From JANNAV01 sp031384695 (GTDB lineage Bacteria > Pseudomonadota > Alphaproteobacteria > Rhodobacterales > Rhodobacteraceae), in the NCBI GenBank assembly GCA_031384695.1, contig JANNAV010000294.1:1-26023 (forward strand): a stretch of DNA of 26,023 nucleotides, given 5' to 3'. Below are positions 15,182-22,246 of this stretch, piece after piece; position 1 is the first letter of the stretch; the number at the start of each line of letters is the position of its first letter. The notes below the pieces were generated by a model that saw nothing but the letters and a program-made list of their open reading frames with translations, did not search any database and was not told the origin of the DNA. The translations under genes and the position numbers were made by a program.

Positions 15182-17203
15182 ATGGCGGGTTTGGTGGCGG
15201 GCGTTGATGTGGGCGGCACGTTCACCGATCTGATCGTGCTTGATCCCGCGACGGGGGCTGTGCGCTTTGCGAAGGTGCCGACCAGCCTGCCCAATCAGGC
15301 GGCGGGTGTGATCGCGGCGTTCGAGGCGGCTGGCGTGGCGCTGGCCGATGTAGATCTGATCGTGCATGGTACCACCACCACCACCAATGCGGTGCTGGAG
15401 CGGGGCTTCGCCAAAACCGGCCTGATCACCACGGCGGGGTTTCGCGATGTGCTGGAACTGGGCCGCCGCACGCGGCCCAACGCTTACGGCATGACCGGGG
15501 TTTTCGTGCCAGTGATCCCGCGCGATCTGCGGCTTGAGGTGGCAGAGCGATGTGACGCTGCGGGCCGGATAGTAACTGTTCTGGATGAGGTCGGGCTACG
15601 TTTTGCAATCCAGCAGCTGATTGCCGCCGGATGCGAAAGTCTGGTCATCCACTTTCTGCATTCCTACGCCAATCCCGCGCATGAGCGACGCGCGGCGGCC
15701 ATCGCGGCAGAGTTCTGGCCAAACCCCTACATCACCATGGGCCACGCGCTTTTGTCGGAAAGCCGCGAGTACGAGCGGGGGGTGACAGCGGCGGTGAACG
15801 CGTCGGTACAGCCGTTGCTGGAGCGTTATCTGGGCCGTTTGGTAACGGATTTGCAGGCACGCGGCTATGCGCAAGAGTTGCTGGTGATGAACGGCAATGG
15901 CGGCATGGTGGCGGCGGGCAAAGTGGCGCGCGAGGCAGTGAAAACTGTGATGTCGGGGCCCGCCTCGGGGGTGATGGCGGCGCTGGCCACCGGGCGGCGG
16001 GCGGGGATCGGCAACCTGCTGACCTATGATATGGGCGGCACTTCGACCGATGTGGCGATGATCAAGGCGGGGGTGGCACCGGTCTCGAACGAGATCGAGG
16101 TCGAGTATGCCATGCCGATCCACGTGCCGATGGTGGATGTGCGCACCGTCGGGGCTGGGGGCGGCTCGATTGCGCGGGTGGATGCGGGCGGGATTCTGCG
16201 GGTGGGGCCGGAAAGCGCGGGCTCAGTGCCAGGGCCGGTGTGCTATGGGCGTGGCGGCGATTTGGTGACGATTTCGGACGCCAATCTGATCCTCGGGCGG
16301 CTGCCTGCGGCGCGGTTCGGGGTGGCGCCAAAGGCCGCGCGGGCCGCGATGACGGCGCAGATCGGCGAGCCTTTGGGGCTGTCTGTTGAGGCGGCGGCGG
16401 AGGCGGTGGTGCGGATCGCCAATATCCATATGGCGGGGGCGGTGCGGATGGTTTCGATCTCGATGGGGGCGGACCCGCGGGATTTCGCGCTGTTCGCATT
16501 TGGCGGTGCCGGGCCGCTGCATGCGGTGGCTTTGGCGCGGGAACTTGGGGTGCCGCGCGTGCTGATCCCGGCGCGCCCGGGGATCACCAACGCGCTTGGC
16601 TGTGTGGTGGCGGACCTGCGGCATGACTTCGTGCGCACCCTGAACCGGCCTTTCGATGGCGTGGATATGGCGGAGGTGCATGCGGTGCTGGCCGGGCAAG
16701 AGGCCGAGGGCCGGGCGCTGGTAGCGGGCGAGCGGATCGCTCTCAGTGACGTGCGGGCGGAATATTCAGCGGATATGCAGTTTGTCGGCCAGACGCATTT
16801 GCTGCGGGTGGCATTGCCGGGGCCACGGCCTTCACGTGACGCGATGCAGGCGCTGTTCGAGGTGGCCTATCACGCGCGGTTCCGGGTGGATTTGCCAAGC
16901 ATCCGCGCCAATCTGGTGAACCTGAATGTGTCGGTGGTGGGGGTGCGGCCTGAGTTGGATTTGAGCTGTCTGATCGACCCTGCGAGCCATTCAGAAACTG
17001 TTTTTTCCAACGGCACCCGGCAGGTCTGGTTCGGTAGCTGGTTGGAAACCCCGGTTTACTGGCGCGATCATCTGCCGCTTGCGCTGTCTCTCACCGGCCC
17101 CGCGATCATCGAGCAGATGGACACGACAATCTGGATCGAACCGGGGTGCCATGTGACTTCGGACGCGGATGGCAATCTGATCATCGAGGTGGGGCATGCT
17201 TGA
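15182..17203 (+). CDS. hyuA: Hydantoinase/oxoprolinase subunit A, ATP-dependent (HyuA-like)
   Basis: The 673-residue protein is the ATP-binding subunit of the hydantoinase/5-oxoprolinase family, which uses ATP to activate and hydrolyse a lactam or cyclic imide bond. The actin-like phosphate-binding motifs GVDVGGTFTD (residues 7-16) and DMGGTSTDVAM (near 282-292) are both intact. GPASGVMAAL (near 260) and FGGAGPLHA (near 441-449) are family landmarks. The length fits HyuA of N-methylhydantoinases and acetone/acetophenone carboxylase relatives (about 650-720). It starts immediately after the livF stop with no gap, and overlaps hyuB by 8 bases. Because acetone/acetophenone carboxylases share this fold, carboxylation is an alternative. 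The absence of a third small subunit and the presence of lactam-forming enzymes upstream favour lactam hydrolysis. Confidence 0.9.
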   Translation: MAGLVAGVDVGGTFTDLIVLDPATGAVRFAKVPTSLPNQAAGVIAAFEAAGVALADVDLIVHGTTTTTNAVLERGFAKTGLITTAGFRDVLELGRRTRPNAYGMTGVFVPVIPRDLRLEVAERCDAAGRIVTVLDEVGLRFAIQQLIAAGCESLVIHFLHSYANPAHERRAAAIAAEFWPNPYITMGHALLSESREYERGVTAAVNASVQPLLERYLGRLVTDLQARGYAQELLVMNGNGGMVAAGKVAREAVKTVMSGPASGVMAALATGRRAGIGNLLTYDMGGTSTDVAMIKAGVAPVSNEIEVEYAMPIHVPMVDVRTVGAGGGSIARVDAGGILRVGPESAGSVPGPVCYGRGGDLVTISDANLILGRLPAARFGVAPKAARAAMTAQIGEPLGLSVEAAAEAVVRIANIHMAGAVRMVSISMGADPRDFALFAFGGAGPLHAVALARELGVPRVLIPARPGITNALGCVVADLRHDFVRTLNRPFDGVDMAEVHAVLAGQEAEGRALVAGERIALSDVRAEYSADMQFVGQTHLLRVALPGPRPSRDAMQALFEVAYHARFRVDLPSIRANLVNLNVSVVGVRPELDLSCLIDPASHSETVFSNGTRQVWFGSWLETPVYWRDHLPLALSLTGPAIIEQMDTTIWIEPGCHVTSDADGNLIIEVGHA

Positions 17204-18878
17204 TCCGGTAACGCTGGCGGTTATTCAGGCGGGGTTGCAGCAGGTTTGCGACGAGATGGACCTGACGTTTTCCCGCGCCGCCTTCAGCCCGGTGATTGCC
17301 GAGGCGAATGACCGTTCAGACGGAATCTATGCCGCCGAGGATGGCAGCCTGATAGCCCAGGGTTCCAAAGGTCTGCCGGTGTTCGTGGGGGTGATGCAGT
17401 TTTCCACCCGCACCATCATCGCGCGGATTGCCAGTGGCGAGACTGCGGCGCCAGAACCCGGCGATATCTATATCGTCAATGATCCCTATCTGGGCGGCAC
17501 ACATCTGATGGATGTGCGCTTTGCGATGCCGTTCTGGCGGGGGGGCAAGATTTTCTGCTGGCTGTCGAACACCGGCCATTGGCCGGATACCGGGGGTGCT
17601 GTGCCGGGCGGCTTTTCGGCGAGTGCGATTTCGGCCGAGCAGGAGGGGCTGCGACTGCCGCCGGTCAAGCTGTTCAAACGCGGCGTGATGGATCGGGAAA
17701 TCTGGCAGATCATCTGTTCGAATATCCGGGTTTCGGAACAGCGGATCGGCGATGTGCAGGCGCAGGCGGGCGCACTTTTGGTGGGGGCCGAGCGGCTGGC
17801 GGCCCTGCTGGACCGCTACGGTGATGCGGTGGTGCTGGCGGCGGTGGCCGAGATGCGCGTGAAGGCGGCGCAACAGATGCGGGCGATGATCAGGCTGATC
17901 CCCGAGGGCAGTTTTCAGGCAAAGGCGTTTGTTGACAGCGACGGGGTTGTGAACGAGCCGCTGGTGATTGCCCTGACGGTGACGCGGGCGGGCGACGGGT
18001 TGGTGTTCGATTTCAAAGGAAGTTCAATGCCTTGCATGGGGCCGATGAACTCGGTTCGGGCGACGACGCTGTCTTCGGTCTACCTCGCGATGCGGCATAT
18101 CTTCCCCGATGTGCCGATTTCGGCAGGCGCGTTCGAGCCTTTGCACGTGGCGGGGATCGAGGGCACCTTTCTGGACTCCGCCTATCCGCGTCCGGTTTCG
18201 GGCTGTGCGGCGGAGGTTTCACAGCGGATTGCCGAGGCGGTTTTTGCCGCTTTGGTGCAGGCGCTGCCAGATAGGGTAACGGCGGCGCCGGCGGGCACGT
18301 CGGGCAACTTCGGCCTGGGCGGGCATGATCCCGAAAAGGGCCGTGATTATGTGATGTATCAGATCTCGGGCGGCGGCTATGGCGGCAATATCGGGCATGA
18401 CGGCCTCAGCAATGGCTGTTCGACCATCGGTATTTCCAAGGCCCCCCCGGTCGAGATCATGGAGCAGAACTTTCCGGTGCTCTACCGCCGCTATGCGTTG
18501 CACGAGGGCTCTGGCGGGGCGGGGCAGCACCGGGGCGGCTTTGGCCTCGATTACGAGATCGAACTGCTGCGGGGTGAGGCGCGGGCAAGCTTTGTGATGG
18601 ACCACGGGCGCACGGGGCCGTTGGGTGCGCTGGGTGGTTCTGACGGCGCGGTGAACCGAGTCGAAGTGATCCGGGGCGGCGTGGTGATGGTGCCCGAGCA
18701 TCTGTCGAAGGCGCAGGACATATCGCTTGCGCCGGGCGATAGGGTGCGGGTGCGCACGCCGGGGGGCGGCGGCTACGGTGATCCGATGCAGCGAAGCCGG
18801 GCGGCGGTGGCGGAAGATGTGCGTTTGGGCCGGTATAGTGCCGATCAGGCGCGGCTGCTGTTCGGGTTTGAAGGCTGA
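17196..18878 (+). CDS. hyuB: Hydantoinase/oxoprolinase subunit B (HyuB-like)
   Basis: The 560-residue protein is the partner of HyuA. Landmarks are the N-terminal VIQAGLQQVCDEMDLTFSRAA-type segment (given partly: DEMDLTFSRAAFSPVI near residues 21-36), IVNDPYLGGTHLMDV near 95-109, and the glycine-rich GSGGAGQHRGGFG near 440 and TPGGGGYGDP near 521. In 5-oxoprolinase and relatives this subunit hydrolyses the ATP-activated ring. The length is normal (about 520-590). The ATG at 17196 overlaps the hyuA stop, with GAGGTGGGG just upstream. It is the last gene of the operon and ends 6 bases from the convergent glycerol kinase gene with no visible terminator between them. Together with HyuA it would supply the ring-opening step of the proposed pathway. 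Confidence 0.9.
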   Translation: MLDPVTLAVIQAGLQQVCDEMDLTFSRAAFSPVIAEANDRSDGIYAAEDGSLIAQGSKGLPVFVGVMQFSTRTIIARIASGETAAPEPGDIYIVNDPYLGGTHLMDVRFAMPFWRGGKIFCWLSNTGHWPDTGGAVPGGFSASAISAEQEGLRLPPVKLFKRGVMDREIWQIICSNIRVSEQRIGDVQAQAGALLVGAERLAALLDRYGDAVVLAAVAEMRVKAAQQMRAMIRLIPEGSFQAKAFVDSDGVVNEPLVIALTVTRAGDGLVFDFKGSSMPCMGPMNSVRATTLSSVYLAMRHIFPDVPISAGAFEPLHVAGIEGTFLDSAYPRPVSGCAAEVSQRIAEAVFAALVQALPDRVTAAPAGTSGNFGLGGHDPEKGRDYVMYQISGGGYGGNIGHDGLSNGCSTIGISKAPPVEIMEQNFPVLYRRYALHEGSGGAGQHRGGFGLDYEIELLRGEARASFVMDHGRTGPLGALGGSDGAVNRVEVIRGGVVMVPEHLSKAQDISLAPGDRVRVRTPGGGGYGDPMQRSRAAVAEDVRLGRYSADQARLLFGFEG

Positions 18879-18884
18879 GGCGCG

Positions 18885-20384
18885 CTATACCATCATCGTC
18901 GCGGCCACCGCGCGGGACCAGCGGGCGTACTTGGCATCCCGCACCTCTGGCGTCATCGCCGGGGCAAAGCGCCGCTCCAGCGCCCAGGTTTTGGAAAACT
19001 CCTCCACCCCCGGACATATCCCGGCTTGCATTCCGGCCAGCCATGCCGCCCCCAGAGCGGTGGTTTCCGTCACCTGCGGGCGGTCCACTGGCGCGCCGAT
19101 GATGTCGGACAGGAACTGCATCGCCCAATCGCTGGCCGTCATGCCGCCGTCAACCCGCAGCGTTGCGGCACCCGCAGCGGCCCCCGCCGCACTTGCCCAA
19201 TCGGCCTTCATCGCCTCCAGCAGATCACGCGTCTGAAAGCCCACGCTTTCCAGCGCCGCGCGTGCCAGTTCCGCCGGGCCGGAATTGCGCGTCAACCCAT
19301 AGACAGCCCCCCGGCAATCGGGCCGCCAATAGGGCGCGCCAAGGCCGGTGAAGGCAGGCACCAGCACCAGATCCTGGCCCGGATCGGCACTGGCGGCGAG
19401 GGCTTGGGTCTCCGCCGCTGCCTTGATGATCCCCAACCCGTCGCGCAGCCACTGCACCACCGCCCCCGCCACGAAGATCGAGCCTTCCAGCGCATAGGTG
19501 GGCTTGCCGCCCAACTGATAAGCGATGGTGGTCAACAGGCGGTTCTGGCTGGTCACCATCTGCGCGCCGGTGTTCAGCAGGGCAAAACAGCCGGTGCCAT
19601 AGGTGGCCTTCAGCATGCCGGGGGCAAAACAGGCTTGCCCCACGGTGGCCGCCTGCTGATCGCCCGCCACGCCCAGAATGGGGATCGCGCGGCCAAAGAG
19701 ACCCGATTCGGTGCTGCCGAAATCGGCGGCGCTGTCGCGCACTTCGGGCAGCATAGACGCGGGCACGCCCATGAGGGCGCAGATATCGGCATCCCAGGCG
19801 CCGGTCTTGATGTTGTAAAGCATGGTGCGGGCGGCGTTGGTGGCATCGGTTGCATGCACGCGCCCGCCGGTCAGCCACCAGATCAGATAGCTGTCAACGG
19901 TGCCGAACGCCAACTCGCCCTTTGCGGCCCGCGCCCGCGCACCCGGAATGGTATCCAGCAGCCACTTCGCCTTGGTTGCCGAGAAATACGGGTCCAGCAG
20001 CAGCCCGGTGCGGGCGGTGATCATCGGCTCGTGGCCTTCGGCACGTAGGGCGGCGCAGATATCTGCCGTCCGCCGGTCTTGCCAGACGATGGCGTTGTGC
20101 AGCGGCACGCCGGTTTTCCTGTCCCAGATCAGCGTCGTCTCACGCTGATTGGTGATGCCGATGGCGGCGATATCCACGGCCTGCAGCCCCGCCTTGGCAA
20201 TCGCCGCGCGGGTGGTGCGCATCACCGTGGCCCACAGATCGGCGGGGTCATGTTCCACCCAGCCCGAGGCAGGGAAATGCTGGGGGAACTCTTCCTGCGC
20301 CGAGGCTATCACCCGCAAGGAGGTGTCAAACAGAATCGCGCGGGACGAGGTGGTGCCCTGGTCGATGGCGAGGATATGGGTCAT
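18885..20384 (-). CDS. glpK: Glycerol kinase
   Basis: The 499-residue protein is a FGGY-family kinase that phosphorylates glycerol to glycerol 3-phosphate with ATP, trapping glycerol after uptake. Motifs seen are AIDQGTTSSRAILFD (residues 5-19, phosphate loop), ITNQRETTLIWD near 76-87, GDQQAATVGQACF near 240, and FTGLGAPYWRPDCRGA near 305-320, which matches the GlpK GAPYW-D-RG site. The length equals E. coli GlpK (about 500). The start codon at 20384 has GGAAA upstream. It is downstream of the thiamine-diphosphate enzyme (50-base gap) and of the glycerol importer on the same strand, so the metabolic role is well supported by context. The C-terminus converges on hyuB. Confidence 0.96.
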   Translation of the reverse strand: MTHILAIDQGTTSSRAILFDTSLRVIASAQEEFPQHFPASGWVEHDPADLWATVMRTTRAAIAKAGLQAVDIAAIGITNQRETTLIWDRKTGVPLHNAIVWQDRRTADICAALRAEGHEPMITARTGLLLDPYFSATKAKWLLDTIPGARARAAKGELAFGTVDSYLIWWLTGGRVHATDATNAARTMLYNIKTGAWDADICALMGVPASMLPEVRDSAADFGSTESGLFGRAIPILGVAGDQQAATVGQACFAPGMLKATYGTGCFALLNTGAQMVTSQNRLLTTIAYQLGGKPTYALEGSIFVAGAVVQWLRDGLGIIKAAAETQALAASADPGQDLVLVPAFTGLGAPYWRPDCRGAVYGLTRNSGPAELARAALESVGFQTRDLLEAMKADWASAAGAAAGAATLRVDGGMTASDWAMQFLSDIIGAPVDRPQVTETTALGAAWLAGMQAGICPGVEEFSKTWALERRFAPAMTPEVRDAKYARWSRAVAATMMV

Positions 20385-20433
20385 GCAGTTTTCCGGGTTC
20401 AGAAGGGTTGCGAAAGTGAAAAGGCGGAGGCTG

Positions 20434-21984
20434 TCAGCATGCCACCTCGATCAGAAACGGGCCGGGTTTGGCCATTGCCTGGGCAAAGGCTGTCACGAAC
20501 TCATCCGCCGTGCCGGCCCGCGCTGCCGCCACCCCATGCCCCTTGGCCAGTGCCACCCAATCCAGCGTCGGATCGACCATATCGAACATCCGCACCGCGT
20601 TGCGCCCCACATGGGTAACCCCGACATTGGCCAATTCGCCGTGCAAGATCTTGTAGACGTTGTTGGCAAAGATCACCACGCAGATATCCAAGCCCTCGCG
20701 CGCCATCGTCCACAGCGATTGCAGCGTGTACATCGCCGAGCCGTCGCCCGAAAGCACCAGAACCTTGCGATCCGGGCAGGCCACCGCCGCCCCCACCGCC
20801 GTGGGCAACCCCGCGCCAATCGCCCCGCCCATGGTGATCAGCCAGTCATGCCCGCGCGCGCCCACCGTCGCGGCGGCCAAAGGCTGCCCCGAGGTGATGG
20901 ATTCGTTCACCACGATGGTATTTTCCGGCATCAGCGCGGCAATCGCCTGCCCCACCTTCTCAAGGCTCATCGCACCTGTTGGCAGGGGCGGCAGATTGAG
21001 GAGATGAAAGGCGGCCTCTGGCAGCACCTCGTCCTGCGCCCCCACTGCCGCGCAAAGGGCGTGAAGGGCCCAGGCGTAATCCATGTCGATGGGGCACAAC
21101 TCGATCACAAGGCAGCCGGGGGCTTCGGGCAGGCTGGGTTTGCCGGGATAGGCGAAAAACGCGGTGGGCCGGGGCGCGCCGCACAGCACCAGCACCGGCA
21201 TATCGGCCATCAGGGCCACATTGGCATCCACCTCATAGGCCATTCGCGCCAGCCGCAACGAACCTGCGCCGCGCCGGGTACGCGCGGTGAAAAATGGCGC
21301 CAGCAGGCGGCAACCGGTTTTCTGGGCGATTCTAGCCCCCACCAGACCCAGATCGGTGTAAATCACCGCACCGTCCAGCATCAGCACTGCACCGGGCTGC
21401 AAAAGCGCGTTTGCCGCCGCCGCGATATCATCCGGTGATGGCCGCCGCAAAGCGGGCGGGGCGGCGGCAACCGCCGGGCCCACCGCCGCTTCCCAAGCCG
21501 TATTGGCGGGCAGGATCAGGGTGGCAATCTGGCCGTTCTTGCTGCGCGCCGTCTGCACCGCCGCCGCCCCATCGCTGGCCACCTGCGTCGCATCGGCTGA
21601 AACGCGGGTCCAGTGCGAAACGGCTTGACTGATCCCCACCGAATCGCCCTTCAGCGGCGATTCGTAGCGCAGATGCCAGCTGGCATGATCCCCCATCACG
21701 TTGACGATACCGCTTTGCGCCTTGCGGGCGTTGTGCAGATTGGCAAAGGCATTGCCAAAGCCGGGGGCCAGATGCAGCAGGGTGGCCGCCACCCGTCCAC
21801 TCATCCGGTAATAGCCATCCGCAGCCCCCGAGGTGCCACCTTCAAACAAACACAGGACACAGCGCATTTCGGGGTGGCTGTCGAGGGCTGCCACGAAATG
21901 CATCTCGGAAGTGCCGGGATTGGCAAAGCAGGTATCGACGCCAGAAGCGATCAAGGTTTTCACCAGAGTTTCCGCACCGTTCAT
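20434..21984 (-). CDS. Thiamine-diphosphate enzyme of the acetolactate synthase/benzoylformate decarboxylase type
   Basis: The 516-residue protein has the three-domain layout of thiamine-diphosphate decarboxylases and synthases. The catalytic glutamate that activates the cofactor is Glu48 (FEGGTSGAADG). The cofactor and magnesium site is GDGSAMYT starting at residue 413, ending with NN at 441-442. A TMGGAIGAGLPTAVGAA segment precedes it. It is shorter than true acetolactate synthase catalytic subunits (about 550-590), lacks a regulatory-subunit gene nearby, and is closer in size to benzoylformate decarboxylase (about 528), so a 2-oxoacid decarboxylase or carboligase is likely. ATG 21984 was chosen because AGGAG lies 6 bases upstream; the longer frame to 22053 has no such site. 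It lies between the glycerol binding-protein gene and glycerol kinase. Substrate not determinable. Confidence 0.88.
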   Translation of the reverse strand: MNGAETLVKTLIASGVDTCFANPGTSEMHFVAALDSHPEMRCVLCLFEGGTSGAADGYYRMSGRVAATLLHLAPGFGNAFANLHNARKAQSGIVNVMGDHASWHLRYESPLKGDSVGISQAVSHWTRVSADATQVASDGAAAVQTARSKNGQIATLILPANTAWEAAVGPAVAAAPPALRRPSPDDIAAAANALLQPGAVLMLDGAVIYTDLGLVGARIAQKTGCRLLAPFFTARTRRGAGSLRLARMAYEVDANVALMADMPVLVLCGAPRPTAFFAYPGKPSLPEAPGCLVIELCPIDMDYAWALHALCAAVGAQDEVLPEAAFHLLNLPPLPTGAMSLEKVGQAIAALMPENTIVVNESITSGQPLAAATVGARGHDWLITMGGAIGAGLPTAVGAAVACPDRKVLVLSGDGSAMYTLQSLWTMAREGLDICVVIFANNVYKILHGELANVGVTHVGRNAVRMFDMVDPTLDWVALAKGHGVAAARAGTADEFVTAFAQAMAKPGPFLIEVAC

Positions 21985-21990
21985 GGCAGT

Positions 21991-21995
21991 CTCCT
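21991..21995 (-). promoter_or_regulatory. Ribosome binding site fixing the start of the thiamine-diphosphate enzyme
   Basis: AGGAG on the minus strand, 6 bases before the ATG at 21984. It is the strongest ribosome site near any candidate start of this gene and decides against the longer reading frame that begins at 22053. Confidence 0.8.
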
Positions 21996-22064
21996 GATTG
22001 CTGCGGATACATAGAAGCAGAACGCCGCCCCGAACAAAGACTATTCTTGGCAATCATGCGCCCG

Positions 22065-22104
22065 GACCGATTTTTGAAACGCTCCGGGGGAGCGTTTATC
22101 GGTC
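22065..22104. repeat. Bulged inverted repeat in the intergenic region before the thiamine-diphosphate enzyme
   Basis: AAACGCTCC (22077-22085) and GGAGCGTTT (22089-22097) form a perfect 9-bp stem with a GGG loop. An outer stem GACCGAT (22065-22071) with ATCGGTC (22098-22104) adds 7 bp, leaving TTTTG as a one-sided bulge. No T-run follows on either strand, so a classical terminator is unlikely. It could be a regulator-binding palindrome or a structured mRNA leader of the downstream minus-strand gene. Confidence 0.65.
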
Positions 22105-22106
22105 TG

Positions 22107-22137
22107 TTGCTCATAAGGCGGGACGCCGTTTGAGCAA
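22107..22137. repeat. Second inverted repeat in the same intergenic region
   Basis: TTGCTCA (22107-22113) pairs with TGAGCAA (22131-22137). Inside, GGCG (22117-22120) pairs with CGCC (22124-22127) around GGA, with two mismatches between the stems. It lies only 2 bases from the first inverted repeat, so the two could form one structured element. No T-run follows on either strand. The rest of the 262-base spacer (21985-22246) holds no convincing gene. Confidence 0.55.
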
Positions 22138-22203
22138 GGGATTATCCGCAATCCTGGTGGTTGGGCAAATTGGGCAAGGGAAACAGGGAGCGCCCGCGCA
22201 TAG

Positions 22204-22233
22204 AAAAAGGGCGGGCACCATCAGCGCCCGCCC
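22204..22233 (-). terminator. Rho-independent terminator after the glycerol binding-protein gene
   Basis: On the minus strand GGGCGGGC (22233-22226) pairs perfectly with GCCCGCCC (22216-22209) around a 9-base loop, followed by TTTTT (22208-22204). It sits 14 bases beyond the end of the glpV gene. This should end most transcripts of the importer operon before the thiamine-diphosphate enzyme and glpK, which would then need their own promoter or read-through. Confidence 0.85.
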
Positions 22234-22246
22234 CCATAGCAAAGGC

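Noticed and set aside
15369..15385. ACC triplet run in hyuA.
   Set aside because: It encodes the conserved HGTTTTTNA segment of HyuA proteins, so it is protein-constrained, not a repeat tract of interest.
22000..22246. Possible thiamine (THI-box) riboswitch before the thiamine-diphosphate enzyme.
   Set aside because: The conserved CUGAGA and other THI-box cores are not visible on the minus strand; the gene uses, rather than makes, the cofactor.
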